Assembly: GCF_050485565.1 (NCBI RefSeq)
Contig: NZ_JBJHBQ010000003.1
Location: forward strand, 124,001-188,000
DNA: 64,000 nt
From: Glycocaulis sp050485565
GTDB lineage: Bacteria > Pseudomonadota > Alphaproteobacteria > Caulobacterales > Maricaulaceae
Direction: 5' to 3'
The first letter of the stretch is position 1. Each line of letters opens with the position of its first letter. The position numbers and the translations under genes are program-made. Below, piece after piece: positions 49,932-58,863 of the stretch. The notes beneath the pieces were generated by a model. It was not told where the DNA came from. It did not search any database and was given only the letters and a program-made list of their open reading frames with translations.

Positions 49932-51451
49932 GATGGCTGCTGACTCTCTGTGCCGTCACCTGCCTGGCGCTGGCCGCCTGCTCGGATACAGGCAGCAGCG
50001 CCGGTGACGAACAGGTATTGCGCGTCGGGGTGGCGTCTCTCCCGGCCAGTCTTGGCAATCCCTATCGCGGCAATGGCCGTCCCGGCTCGCTGCTCTGGCA
50101 TGCGATTTTTGACGGGCTGACCCGGCTTGATTTTGATGGTGATCCCGAACCCGCCCTGGCGGTAGATTGGGAACTGGTGTCACCCAGCGTGTGGCGCTTC
50201 ACCCTGCGCGACGGTGTGCGTTACTCCAACGGGCGGGCGTTCGACGCCGAAGCCGTTGTGGAAGTGTTCGAGTGGCTGGCGACACCGGAGGGGCGGCGCA
50301 ATCTGATCGGCATCGAAATGCGCGATATCGTGGCGGTGCGCGCGATTGATGCGCTGACCGTGGAGTTCGAGACCGCGCGCCCCGATCCCGTCCTGCCGCG
50401 CCGTCTGGTGACGGTGAACATGGTGGAGCCACGCGCCCTGCAGGAGATGGGGCTGGACGCCTACAGCCGCGCGCCGGTGGGCACGGGCGCGTTCATCATG
50501 ACCCGCTGGGATCAGCGCCGCCGCCATCTGACGCTGGAGCGCAATTCCGATAGCTGGCGCGCATCCTCTCTGGACCGGCTCGTCTTTCTGGAACTGCCGA
50601 GCTCGGCTGGCCGCACCCAGGCGCTTCTCTCCGGCGATGTTGATCTGGCCCTGATCGATCTGGAGGAAATGGACAGGCTGGAGCGTGGCGGATTTCCCAT
50701 CCTCTCCACGCCGTCCATGCAGGTGAAGGCCTATACCTTCCGCGTCGAGGGCAGCGGCGAAAACTCGCCCATTCGCGATGTGCGGGTGCGTCAGGCGCTC
50801 AACTACGCCGTCGACAAGGATGCAATCTCTGCGCTTCTGCCGGGCGGTGCGGTCCCCTCCGGCCAGCCAGCGCCAAGCGGCGTGTTCGGCCACGACCCTT
50901 CGATTGAGCCATACCCTTATGATCCGCAGCGCGCACGCGCCCTGCTGGCAGAGGCGGGGTGGCCGGACGGGTTTGAGCTGACGATGGAAGTGCTGACCGA
51001 TGCGGCGCCGGGCGATGATCTGATGACACAGGCGGTGGCGGAGTACTGGCGTCAGGTGGGTGTGAACACCCGGCTGCGCATTGTTACCCTGCCGGAATAT
51101 CTCAACCGGCTGCTGACCAATAACTGGCGCGGCGATGCTTTTGCTCTGTCCTGGAACAGCTTTCAGTACAATGACATCACCCGCGCGATGAATGATTTTT
51201 CCTGCGGGCGTTTCGTGCCGTATTTCTGCGACGAGGCAATCACGGCAGAGTTTCAGGCCGCGCGCGTGCTTCACGACGAAGATGCCCGGCTTGAGGCGTA
51301 TCACGCACTGGCGCGCGCCTACCGGGAGGCTGCGCCGTCCGTCTTCCTGGTGGAGCACCGCGACCTGTTCGCCTACGGCCCGCATGTGGAGGGCGTGCAG
51401 ATACGTCACCGTGTGCCGGTATACGAAGAGATCACGCTTCAGCGCCGCTGA
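49928..51451 (+). CDS. ABC transporter substrate-binding lipoprotein (family 5)
   Basis: 507-residue periplasmic binding lipoprotein, SBP_bac_5 family. Signal with lipobox (MRWLLTLCAVTCLALAAC, Cys18). The mature region shows LLWHAIFDGLTRLDFDGDPEPALA, WRFTLRDGVRYSNGRAFDAEAVV and the hinge region VRVRQALNYAVDKDAI, all diagnostic of the peptide/nickel/opine-binding family. Ligand-determining residues cannot be interpreted by eye. It is the last gene of the operon; its final 13 bases overlap the convergent MFS gene. Confidence 0.93.
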   Translation: MRWLLTLCAVTCLALAACSDTGSSAGDEQVLRVGVASLPASLGNPYRGNGRPGSLLWHAIFDGLTRLDFDGDPEPALAVDWELVSPSVWRFTLRDGVRYSNGRAFDAEAVVEVFEWLATPEGRRNLIGIEMRDIVAVRAIDALTVEFETARPDPVLPRRLVTVNMVEPRALQEMGLDAYSRAPVGTGAFIMTRWDQRRRHLTLERNSDSWRASSLDRLVFLELPSSAGRTQALLSGDVDLALIDLEEMDRLERGGFPILSTPSMQVKAYTFRVEGSGENSPIRDVRVRQALNYAVDKDAISALLPGGAVPSGQPAPSGVFGHDPSIEPYPYDPQRARALLAEAGWPDGFELTMEVLTDAAPGDDLMTQAVAEYWRQVGVNTRLRIVTLPEYLNRLLTNNWRGDAFALSWNSFQYNDITRAMNDFSCGRFVPYFCDEAITAEFQAARVLHDEDARLEAYHALARAYREAAPSVFLVEHRDLFAYGPHVEGVQIRHRVPVYEEITLQRR

Positions 51452-52722
51452 GGCGCGCCGCCAAGCTTTGCCAGGCTGATTGCGGCGGCCAGCAGGGCGA
51501 AGACTGCCGCAAGGCCCAGTGCCAGCCGGGGCGCGTCGCCGCCTGCAAGGTGGAACATGCCGCCCATCACTACAGCGCCGGCCGTCTGACCGGCGAGACG
51601 CCCGGAGGCCAGCAGGCCGCTGGCACCGCCGCTGCGCCCGCGCGGCGCAGCCATCAGTATGTCGCGGGCATTGGGGCTCTGGAACAGGCCAAACCCGATA
51701 CCGCAGCCTGCCAAAGCAGCGACCAGCAGGGCAGGCGGAGCCGAGGCGGGCATGAAAGCCCATGCTGCAAGGGCCGCCGCAAACACGGTCATGCCCACGC
51801 CGCCGAACAGTCCGGCCGGCACGCGCCCGGTAAGCGATCCGCTAAAGCTGGCGGCCATGCCGGTTGCTACCGGCCAGGCCACCATCATCAGCCCGGTTTC
51901 CACCAGCGAGCGGCCGAACACTACGTGCATGAGGAAGGGCAGGGCGATCATCGCCAATGCCTGGGCCATGAAGGCCGTTACCGCCGCGCTGGCAGCAAGG
52001 GCCATAGACCGGATGCGCAACAGATCCATCGGCACGAGCGGGGCAGGCTGGCCGCGCGCGCGCCAGACCAGCGCGGCCAGCAGGGCCAGCCCTGAAACGG
52101 CGATGATCCAGCCTGCGGGGTGGCCGTGCAGCCCCTTGTCGACACCCAGAAACAGCAACACGAAGGCTGCCGCATTGAGCGCTGCGCCCGCCCAGTCGAA
52201 ACGCGCCCTGCTGGCCGTTGCGCCGGGCAGGGCCCAGACAGCGAGGGCCAGCGCGCCTAGGCCGATCGGCACGTTGAAGGCAAACAGCCAGCGCCAGTCC
52301 GCCACCGACAATATGCCTGCAGCGACCGCTGGCCCGGCAGCGGCTGATGCCGCGACTACCAGCGCGTTTAGCCCGACCCCGCGCCCCAGCATGGCGACCG
52401 GATAGGTGTGGCGCACCAGAGCGCCATTAATGCTCATGATGGCGGCTGCGCCGATGCCCTGAAAAACCCGCGCGGCGATCAGGAAGCTGGCATCGGGTGC
52501 CAGTGCGCATGCCCCGGTGCCCGCAACGAAGATGGCCAGTCCTGCCCCGTATACGCGCCGGAACCCGATGCTTTCACCGAGCGCGGCCATGGGAAGCAGG
52601 AGCGCCAATATGGTCAGCTGATAGGCGTTGACCGCCCAGATCATGCGTGATGGCGGCGCGTCAAATGCGCTGACGAGGGCGGGCAGTGCGATATTGGCGA
52701 TGCTGGCGTCCAGCACGCACAT
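51439..52722 (-). CDS. MFS transporter, DHA2/EmrB-QacA-like (N-terminus unclear)
   Basis: Drug/metabolite:proton antiporter family with about twelve to thirteen helices. The motif MCVLDASIANIALPAL is the family TM1 signature; motif C-like NALVVAASAAAGPAVAAGIL and WRWLFAFNVPIG are also visible. The first ATG falls in the middle of TM1. The frame stays open upstream and reads QLSALAIAVAIA just before, the missing part of TM1. No ATG, GTG or TTG is available there; a CTG at 52830 overlapping the methyltransferase stop (CTGA) would add 36 residues. It may export an intermediate. Confidence 0.82.
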   Translation of the reverse strand: MCVLDASIANIALPALVSAFDAPPSRMIWAVNAYQLTILALLLPMAALGESIGFRRVYGAGLAIFVAGTGACALAPDASFLIAARVFQGIGAAAIMSINGALVRHTYPVAMLGRGVGLNALVVAASAAAGPAVAAGILSVADWRWLFAFNVPIGLGALALAVWALPGATASRARFDWAGAALNAAAFVLLFLGVDKGLHGHPAGWIIAVSGLALLAALVWRARGQPAPLVPMDLLRIRSMALAASAAVTAFMAQALAMIALPFLMHVVFGRSLVETGLMMVAWPVATGMAASFSGSLTGRVPAGLFGGVGMTVFAAALAAWAFMPASAPPALLVAALAGCGIGFGLFQSPNARDILMAAPRGRSGGASGLLASGRLAGQTAGAVVMGGMFHLAGGDAPRLALGLAAVFALLAAAISLAKLGGAPQRR

Positions 52723-52826
52723 GGCTATCGCAACCGCGATGGCCAGCGCAGACAGCTGCCGGCGTGGTGCGGGCAGTCCGTCAGCCGGTTCCCCGCCCGC
52801 GCCGGGGGCAGGGGATGGCGGCGGTG

Positions 52827-53984
52827 TCAGGACGTAAGGGCGGTGCCGCGTTGCCCGCTGGCATCCGGCTTTTCGCCCAGAACGAGATACCAGGAGCGCG
52901 GTCCGTCGCGCATTTTCACCGTGGTCTCCACCACTTCGTCGTCGGCAAACCCGATTTCGCGCATGACGCCGGGTACGTCGGCGTTCAGGAAGTCATCCCA
53001 GAACGGCTCGTTATTGTTTTTGGTCTGCCAGGCGAACATGAATTTCTCGAACTCGGAGAAGTCGGCGCCCTTCACCGGCACGTCCTGGTGAACGACCACC
53101 CCGCCCGGCTTGAGAACGCGGCGGGCCTCGGCGAAAATCTTGCCGAGCATGGGGCGCGAAACCTCGTGCATCATGTTGTGGGAGATGACGAGATCGAAGC
53201 TCTCGTCCTCGAAGTCCATCCGCGCAGCATCCATCTGGTGGAAATGCACTGTCAGGCCCATGGCCTCGGCGCGCAAATGGGCGTAGCGCAGCATGGCCGG
53301 AGCGACGTCCACCGCGTGAACCTCCGCGTCCGGGAAGCGCGCCGCATAACCCACAGACGCCCCGCCCGCCGAGCAGGCAAGGTCGAGAATGCGCAAGGGC
53401 CGCATCGTGCCATAGCGCTCTTCAAGGAAGTCTATGATGGCCGCTGACTTGCTGTCTTTCGTGCCGATCCCGGTGCCGGCAGAAAACGCGTTGCCGCCGC
53501 TTTCATACAGCGCGCCAGCGATGATGTCGTTGCCGCCCGCGTCGCGCATATAGCCGCCCGGCTGGCCGTGAATATGGGCCGCAAAGGCATCATCGGGCGC
53601 GTCAAAATCACGGGCCAGCGACAGCGTGCCGCCAGCCGGAGCATTGCTGAAGCGCGAGGCGGCTTCCTGCATGCGCGGCAGGTCGCGCGTGATGGTTTCC
53701 TCGACACTGTTCCACATCAGCTCCTGAGCGCTGCAGCTGAGCGCGCTCCAGAGCTGGTAATAGGGATCGACCGCCATCGCCTCGCCGATCTCAGCCTGAC
53801 TCTGCGGCTCCTGGCCGGTGGCAGCCTTGTGCCGCTTGGCCGCCCGCGCCCTGAACACTTTCTCATTGCCCGGCTGAAGCTGTGTCAGGCGGCGTTTGAG
53901 CTGCACGACGTACTGGGTGCGGGCCGCCTCGTCATGGTTGGGACGGGCGAGAAGGTCATGGGTGGCAGTGCGGTCGATAATCAT
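52827..53984 (-). CDS. Class I SAM-dependent methyltransferase
   Basis: 385 residues. An N-terminal helical region of ~190 residues is of unknown type. A Rossmann methyltransferase domain follows, with motif I LRILDLACSAGGASVGYA, the acidic end of strand 2 (VHAVDVAPAML), the QMDAARMDF region, and FDLVISHNMMHEVSRP. KPGGVVVHQDVP corresponds to the strand-5 area. The substrate is unknown; it could methylate an aromatic or carboxylic intermediate of the island or protect against it. It is divergent from the maleate-isomerase-like gene, with a GTAT-N8-ATAC operator between the two starts. Confidence 0.85.
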   Translation of the reverse strand: MIIDRTATHDLLARPNHDEAARTQYVVQLKRRLTQLQPGNEKVFRARAAKRHKAATGQEPQSQAEIGEAMAVDPYYQLWSALSCSAQELMWNSVEETITRDLPRMQEAASRFSNAPAGGTLSLARDFDAPDDAFAAHIHGQPGGYMRDAGGNDIIAGALYESGGNAFSAGTGIGTKDSKSAAIIDFLEERYGTMRPLRILDLACSAGGASVGYAARFPDAEVHAVDVAPAMLRYAHLRAEAMGLTVHFHQMDAARMDFEDESFDLVISHNMMHEVSRPMLGKIFAEARRVLKPGGVVVHQDVPVKGADFSEFEKFMFAWQTKNNNEPFWDDFLNADVPGVMREIGFADDEVVETTVKMRDGPRSWYLVLGEKPDASGQRGTALTS

Positions 53985-54028
53985 CGGGCGGTCTCGCTTT
54001 GCTAGCTGGCACGCGATATGGACAACAT

Positions 54029-54044
54029 GTATTTAAATGAATAC
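54029..54044. promoter_or_regulatory. GTAT-N8-ATAC operator in divergent promoter
   Basis: GTATTTAAATGAATAC inside a longer dyad ATGTATT-N6-AATACAT (54027-54046), preceded by ACAAC. It lies between the methyltransferase (start 53984) and the isomerase-like gene (start 54094) in a very A+T-rich patch. Confidence 0.65.
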
Positions 54045-54093
54045 ATCCTATGAGATCAAGGTGCCAGATGTTTTCAGCTGACGGATCGAGATT

Positions 54094-54900
54094 GTGACAG
54101 ACAGACACGCATCTCCAGCCCTCTCGCAGCCGCGCCCCGATCTGGGGCGGTCCGGCGTGATTGCACTGATGACGCCGGCAGAGAACCCTACGGCAGAGCC
54201 TGAACTATCGGTTCTGCTGGGGCCGGACACCAATCTGCTTTCAACGCGTATGCACATCGCGGACGGCGATATGCATACGCGTCTGGAAGGCTATGGCGAC
54301 AACTTGACCCAGTGGATGACGCCCTTTGGCAAGGCCCCGCTTGATGCGGTGATTTTTGCCTGTACCGGCTCCAGCTATCTGGCCCGGCCGGGCGAGGCAC
54401 CCGGGCGCTTCCTGGATCATGCAGGCAAGGCTGTCCCGCTCATCGCTGCTGCCAATGCCGTCCATGACGCGGTGACAGCGCTGGGTGCGCGCAGGCTGGT
54501 TCTGGTCAGCCCCTATCCGGACAGCCTTACCGCCGCTGCGGTAAAATGGTGGACTGCACAGGGTCTGGACGTACGCAAAGTGCTCGCTGTGCCGCCTGCG
54601 GCATCTGGCCATCCCATCTATTCGCGCAATACGCACGCAATCCTTGGTACGCTGCGAATGGCCGCGCGGATGGAGGGCGATGTCGTGCTGGCGCTGGGGA
54701 CAGGCGCGCCGAGCCTGCCAGCGCTCGCTATTGCTTCACTGGAGGCAGATATTCCCATGCTGTCGTCGAATCTGTGCTCGGCTTGGGCAGCCAATGCCGC
54801 GCTGGGACAGTCTTCCTCACCGCTGGACTGGCTGGCAGCCAGCGCATCCTGGCGCCAGCGCCTGCATGACCGCTTTCCGGCCCTCATGGCCGACCTCTAG
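54094..54900 (+). CDS. Maleate isomerase / Asp-Glu racemase superfamily enzyme
   Basis: 268 residues from a GTG start. It matches the cofactor-independent Asp/Glu-racemase superfamily branch that includes maleate cis-trans isomerase and arylmalonate decarboxylase. It has GRSGVIALMTPAENPT at the start, a first catalytic-type Cys90 in FACTGSSYL, and a second Cys228 in PMLSSNLCSAW. Two cysteines on opposite domains fit isomerase or racemase chemistry, unlike single-Cys decarboxylase. It could convert maleate or a substituted maleate released by ring opening. It is followed by a small unknown gene. Confidence 0.75.
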   Translation: MTDRHASPALSQPRPDLGRSGVIALMTPAENPTAEPELSVLLGPDTNLLSTRMHIADGDMHTRLEGYGDNLTQWMTPFGKAPLDAVIFACTGSSYLARPGEAPGRFLDHAGKAVPLIAAANAVHDAVTALGARRLVLVSPYPDSLTAAAVKWWTAQGLDVRKVLAVPPAASGHPIYSRNTHAILGTLRMAARMEGDVVLALGTGAPSLPALAIASLEADIPMLSSNLCSAWAANAALGQSSSPLDWLAASASWRQRLHDRFPALMADL

Positions 54901-54933
54901 CTCATCCGTCTTTCACGCAAACAGGAATATCCC

Positions 54934-55221
54934 ATGTCCTCGACCCCCAAAGCTCCCCGCCCGGTATTCTTTGAAGATGCGGCCAATGACCGCCTGACGG
55001 CGATCATCACGGCGCTGGCGGCAGAGGTCGCGGTGCTGTCTGACCGTGTTCACAGCCTTGAGGCCACGCTGGCGGGCAAGTCGATACTCGAACCCGGCGC
55101 GATAGACGCCTATCAGCCCACCGCTGAGCAGCTGGCAGCCCGGCGTGAGCGCCATGAAGCGTTCAATGCACGGGTATTCTACGTGCTTCAGGAAGAGCTG
55201 GACGCGCTGCCGCCGGAATAG
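54934..55221 (+). CDS. Small protein of unknown function
   Basis: 95 residues, no family recognised. A predicted long amphipathic helix (DRLTAIITALAAEVAVLSDRVHSLEATL) with heptad-like spacing suggests a coiled coil, followed by a Pro/Ala/Arg-rich segment and an acidic C-terminus (LQEELDALPPE). It begins 33 bases after the isomerase-like gene and is probably co-transcribed. Small coiled-coil proteins of this type occur as auxiliary subunits of oxygenases or transporters, but there is no direct evidence here. Confidence 0.55.
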   Translation: MSSTPKAPRPVFFEDAANDRLTAIITALAAEVAVLSDRVHSLEATLAGKSILEPGAIDAYQPTAEQLAARRERHEAFNARVFYVLQEELDALPPE

Positions 55222-55228
55222 CAGCAGG

Positions 55229-56428
55229 TCAGGTGATCGTCCCGGCCCGGCGCAGCCCCTCTATCATCGATGAGCGCATGATATAGGCCTTGGCCTTTAC
55301 CGGGTCGGCGGTGACGGCTTTCAGCCCGTCGAGGATCACGCGGCGCTTTTCAGGGTCGCGCTCCTGCATGCGGCGCCGGTTGCGGTCAGCCTGCTGGAGG
55401 ATTTCCTCCTCGGCCACCGGGCGGCGCTGACGGGTGTAGAGATCTAGCAGCTCGACCGGTGCGCCTGCCAGAACCTCCTTGAGCTTGCCGGTCAGGTTGA
55501 AGACATCATGAATGCCGCCATTCATGCCCATACCGCCGCTTGGGCTGTTTACGTGCGCCGCATCGCCTGCCAGCACCACGCGGCCCCTGCGATAGTCTGA
55601 GACAATGCGCATATGCACGCGGTAGGGGCGTATCTCGAAGACATTGTAGGGCTCGTTTCGCGGCACGATGGCGTTCAGCTTGCGCTGGATGCTTTCGGGC
55701 TTGAGCGCATCTTCAATGGATTCGCCTTCGGACGGGTAAAGCGAGCAGCGCCAGAATTCCTTTAGCTGCAGAAGCGAGAAAGTGCCGCCATTGCGCCAGA
55801 CATAGTTCACGTTGGAGAGGCCCGGCAGGTGCTCCTCGAACGCAAAGTCGGTGATCGCCAGAATGGTGGTTTCCGGGTAGGTCAGCCCTTCCAGCGTCAG
55901 GCCGACCTGTTCGCGCACCGTGCTGCGTGCGCCGTCGGCACCGATGAGGAAGCGCCCCGTGATGGCGAGCTGTTCACCGTCCTTGATGGCGTGCACCTGC
56001 ACCGCGTCATCGGTCTGTGTGACCGTCTCCACGCGCGCGCCCATGATGATCTCGGCAAAGGGCGCGCCGGTGAGCGCATCTGCCAGGATATGGCACAGGC
56101 GGAACTGTTCGCATTGTAGACGGAAGGGGTGGCGCGTTTCACCTTCGAGGAGCGAAAGGTCGAACACGGCGCGGTCATGTGTTTCGTGCTGGCGGATCTG
56201 CCAGGAGGGACAAATCAGCCCCTGGTCGATCAGGGGCTTGGCGATTCCATACTCATCGAGCATGTCCAGCGTTGGCGGGTGGAATGTCGATGCCCGCAAA
56301 TCTTCCGGCAATGAGGGTTCGGCTTCCAGCACCACACACGATATACCAAACGCGTTCAGGCGCAGCGCCGCAGCCAGACCGACCGGACCTGCACCGACGA
56401 TAATGACCTGCGTATCAAGCTTTTGCAT
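55229..56428 (-). CDS. FAD-dependent aromatic-ring monooxygenase
   Basis: 399 residues, PHBH/MhpA-type single-component flavin hydroxylase. FAD motif VIIVGAGPVGLAAALRLN, the second FAD/NADPH motif FLIGADGARSTVREQVG, and GDAAHVNSPSGGMGMNGGIHD for the ribityl site. Start at 56428 with GAGGA six bases upstream. Relatives hydroxylate phenolic or hydroxypyridine rings (for example 6-hydroxynicotinate 3-monooxygenase) or open them oxidatively (2-methyl-3-hydroxypyridine-5-carboxylate oxygenase). With amidase and isomerase genes near, an N-heterocycle is plausible but unproven. It is divergent from the aldehyde dehydrogenase. Confidence 0.88.
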   Translation of the reverse strand: MQKLDTQVIIVGAGPVGLAAALRLNAFGISCVVLEAEPSLPEDLRASTFHPPTLDMLDEYGIAKPLIDQGLICPSWQIRQHETHDRAVFDLSLLEGETRHPFRLQCEQFRLCHILADALTGAPFAEIIMGARVETVTQTDDAVQVHAIKDGEQLAITGRFLIGADGARSTVREQVGLTLEGLTYPETTILAITDFAFEEHLPGLSNVNYVWRNGGTFSLLQLKEFWRCSLYPSEGESIEDALKPESIQRKLNAIVPRNEPYNVFEIRPYRVHMRIVSDYRRGRVVLAGDAAHVNSPSGGMGMNGGIHDVFNLTGKLKEVLAGAPVELLDLYTRQRRPVAEEEILQQADRNRRRMQERDPEKRRVILDGLKAVTADPVKAKAYIMRSSMIEGLRRAGTIT

Positions 56429-56447
56429 GAAGTCCTCTACCCAACTT

Positions 56448-56463
56448 GTATGCTTCTTGATAC
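56448..56463. promoter_or_regulatory. GTAT-N8-ATAC operator before the FAD hydroxylase
   Basis: GTATGCTTCTTGATAC preceded by CCAACTT, 20 bases upstream of the hydroxylase ATG. It lies in the gap shared with the divergent aldehyde dehydrogenase, whose own -35-like TTGACT is at 56556. Confidence 0.6.
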
Positions 56464-56650
56464 GTTTGCGCGAGCGGTTCGGCAACCCCTACAGACTGCC
56501 CTAAGTTCCGAATGATAGATAAAGCCATAGGATGAAAGGTGATGCAGCAGGTTCGTTGACTTGTCAGATCGCCTCATGTCGTATTTTTAGCCAGACATCA
56601 GCCAGTCCCATGGTGACCGGCTCGTGACCCAGCTTCTGAGGATATTGTCC

Positions 56651-58162
56651 ATGACTCATTCCGCCTCCGGTGCCAAACACAAGCCTGCTGCTACCCCGAC
56701 ACTGGTGACAGGTTTTATTGATGGCGGCTTTGTGCCCGGCGGCAAAGCCCATGTTATTCCGGTCTACTATCCCGGCACCGGACAGATTGTCTCCCAGCTG
56801 CACGAGAGCGACGAGCGCGAAGTGGACTTGGCTGTCCGCTCTGCCCGCGCAGCGTTTGACACCGGTCCCTGGCCGCGCCTGGCCATCGAGGAGCGTCAGG
56901 CCGTCCTGCAGGCCATCCACGATGCGATTCTGGCCCATGACGAGGAGCTTGCATATCTGGAGTGCCTGAATACCGGCATCGTCATGCGCGAGGTGCGCCA
57001 GCGCCATATCCGCCGCGCAGCGTACAATTTCAAATTCTTCTCCGAAGTCATCAGCCAGCAGCCGGGAGAGGTCTGGACCCAGAACCGGGATTATCTGACC
57101 TTCGTCACGCGTGAACCGGCCGGTGTCGCGGCGCTGATCGCGCCGTGGAACGCACCGCTGGCACTGGCCTCGATGAAGATCGCGGCCGCTATCGCTTTCG
57201 GCAATACGTGTGTGCTCAAACCGTCAGAACAGACGCCGCTATCGCTGGCCCGGCTTGTAGAGATCATTCATCAGGCCGGAGTGCCCGCCGGTGTGGTCAA
57301 TCTGGTCAATGGACGCGGGGGCGTGACGGGCGTGGCGCTGGTGGATCATCCCGGTATCGACCGGGTTGCGTTCACTGGCGGCACGGCCACGGGGCGCACC
57401 ATCATGCAGGCGGCTGGCAAGCGGCTGAAGCCCGCCTCGGTGGAGCTGGGCGGCAAGTCGGCCAATATCATCTTCGCCGATGCCGATCTGGAGCGGGCAC
57501 TCGATGGCGCGCTGCTGGGTATTTTCTCCAATAATGGCCAGCAATGCCTCGCAGGCTCCCGCATACTGGTGGAAGAGCCGATTTTCGATGATTTCGTCGA
57601 GGCGTTTGTAGCGCGTGCGCGCAAGCTGAAAATCGGCGATCCGATGGCCGATGATACCGAGCTTGGCCCGATCGCCTCGGCGCGCCATCGCGGCCACATA
57701 CTGTCCTATGTCGATATCGCCCAGAAACAGGGGGCACAGCTGCTCACCGGCGGCAAGACCATTGAGGGCGATGGCTATTTCATGGAACCGACAGCCGTGC
57801 TGGCCGCCGACAATGCCAGCCGTGTCTGTCAGGAGGAAATCTTCGGCCCGTTCGCGGCCTTCCTCAAGTTTTCCGGGCGCGAGCAGGCGGCCGCGATGGC
57901 AAATGAATCCCAGTTCGGTCTGGTGGGTTATGCCTGGACGCAGAACCTCGATACGGCGCTGTGGATCAGCCGCAATGTGCGCACCGGCCTGATGTGGGTA
58001 AACACGCCGCTGATGCGCGAGCTGCGTGCGCCGTTCGGCGGTATCAAGGATTCCGGCATTGGCCGGGATGGCGCGGCGGCCTCGCGCGATTTCTTCACCG
58101 ACGAGAAAACGGTGACGATCCCTGTTGGTGATGTGCCGCTGCGCAAGCTGGGACTGGGCTGA
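56651..58162 (+). CDS. Aldehyde dehydrogenase (HpaE/hydroxymuconic-semialdehyde type)
   Basis: 503 residues. NAD-binding and catalytic motifs: LIAPWNAPLALA, FTGGTATGRTIMQAA, the general base Glu265 in VELGGKSAN and the nucleophile Cys299 in NNGQQCLAGS, then EEIFGPF. The sequence resembles semialdehyde dehydrogenases of aromatic meta-cleavage and homoprotocatechuate pathways, which oxidise unsaturated semialdehydes to diacids. The ATG at 56651 has GAGG ten bases before it; a GTG at 56624 is less likely. It is divergent from the FAD hydroxylase and convergent with the SDR. Confidence 0.92.
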   Translation: MTHSASGAKHKPAATPTLVTGFIDGGFVPGGKAHVIPVYYPGTGQIVSQLHESDEREVDLAVRSARAAFDTGPWPRLAIEERQAVLQAIHDAILAHDEELAYLECLNTGIVMREVRQRHIRRAAYNFKFFSEVISQQPGEVWTQNRDYLTFVTREPAGVAALIAPWNAPLALASMKIAAAIAFGNTCVLKPSEQTPLSLARLVEIIHQAGVPAGVVNLVNGRGGVTGVALVDHPGIDRVAFTGGTATGRTIMQAAGKRLKPASVELGGKSANIIFADADLERALDGALLGIFSNNGQQCLAGSRILVEEPIFDDFVEAFVARARKLKIGDPMADDTELGPIASARHRGHILSYVDIAQKQGAQLLTGGKTIEGDGYFMEPTAVLAADNASRVCQEEIFGPFAAFLKFSGREQAAAMANESQFGLVGYAWTQNLDTALWISRNVRTGLMWVNTPLMRELRAPFGGIKDSGIGRDGAAASRDFFTDEKTVTIPVGDVPLRKLGLG

Positions 58163-58163
58163 G

Positions 58164-58859
58164 CTACCAGTCCAGATCCTCGCCCGTATAGCGGAAGAAG
58201 CGGCCTGAATCGGCGATGGTCATGGCTGTCATCGCGGCGAACAGGCCATGTGCGCTTTCGCGGACCGAGACCTTCTGGCCACCCACGCCGCGTGTGAAAT
58301 CCGTGTCGACATAGCCGGGGCTGAGCAGGGCGATTGTCACGCCCCGATCTTTGAGATCATGCGCCAGTGAACGCATGGCCATGTTCAACGCGGCCTTGCT
58401 GGTGCGGTAGAAATAATTGCCGCTGCTGGTCCGCGATATCGATCCGAGGCTGCTGGAAATGGCGACGATCTTTTTCTGATCGCTCGCCAGAACGTTCTCC
58501 AGCAATGCTTCCGTGACGCGTACCGGTGCCAGCAGGTTCACGTTCAGCACGGCGCGCCAGGCGTCATAGTCGAGCGAACCCAGCTGCGTGTCTCGATGGG
58601 TGATGCCTGCATTATTCACCAGAATATCGATGGGCAGGCCGTCGAGTGATGCCGTAAGCGCGTCCAGTGAAGCCGCGTCGCTGACATCCAGCGTCTCGAT
58701 ACGAACACGGTCTGCGAAGGTGTCCGAGAGCGCGGCCAAGGCAGCATTGTCCGGCCCTTCACGGCAGGTTGCTACAACATCCCAGCCCTGTTCAGCGAAG
58801 ACGCCAGCCAACGCAAGGCCGACACCCCGGCTGGCACCAGTGATCAGTACACGTGGCAT
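58164..58859 (-). CDS. Short-chain dehydrogenase/reductase
   Basis: 231 residues, classical SDR. NAD(P) motif LITGASRGVGLALAG (residues 5-19), Asp59 region TLDVSD, NNAG at 82-85, catalytic Ser137 region SSSLGS, Tyr151 and Lys155 in YFYRTSKAALNMA, and LLSPGYVDTDF. The basic residue Arg after the glycine motif (TCREG) suggests NADP preference. It follows the second GntR gene by four bases on the same strand, so it is regulated with it. It probably oxidises or reduces a hydroxy/oxo intermediate. Confidence 0.88.
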   Translation of the reverse strand: MPRVLITGASRGVGLALAGVFAEQGWDVVATCREGPDNAALAALSDTFADRVRIETLDVSDAASLDALTASLDGLPIDILVNNAGITHRDTQLGSLDYDAWRAVLNVNLLAPVRVTEALLENVLASDQKKIVAISSSLGSISRTSSGNYFYRTSKAALNMAMRSLAHDLKDRGVTIALLSPGYVDTDFTRGVGGQKVSVRESAHGLFAAMTAMTIADSGRFFRYTGEDLDW

Positions 58860-58863
58860 CGGC

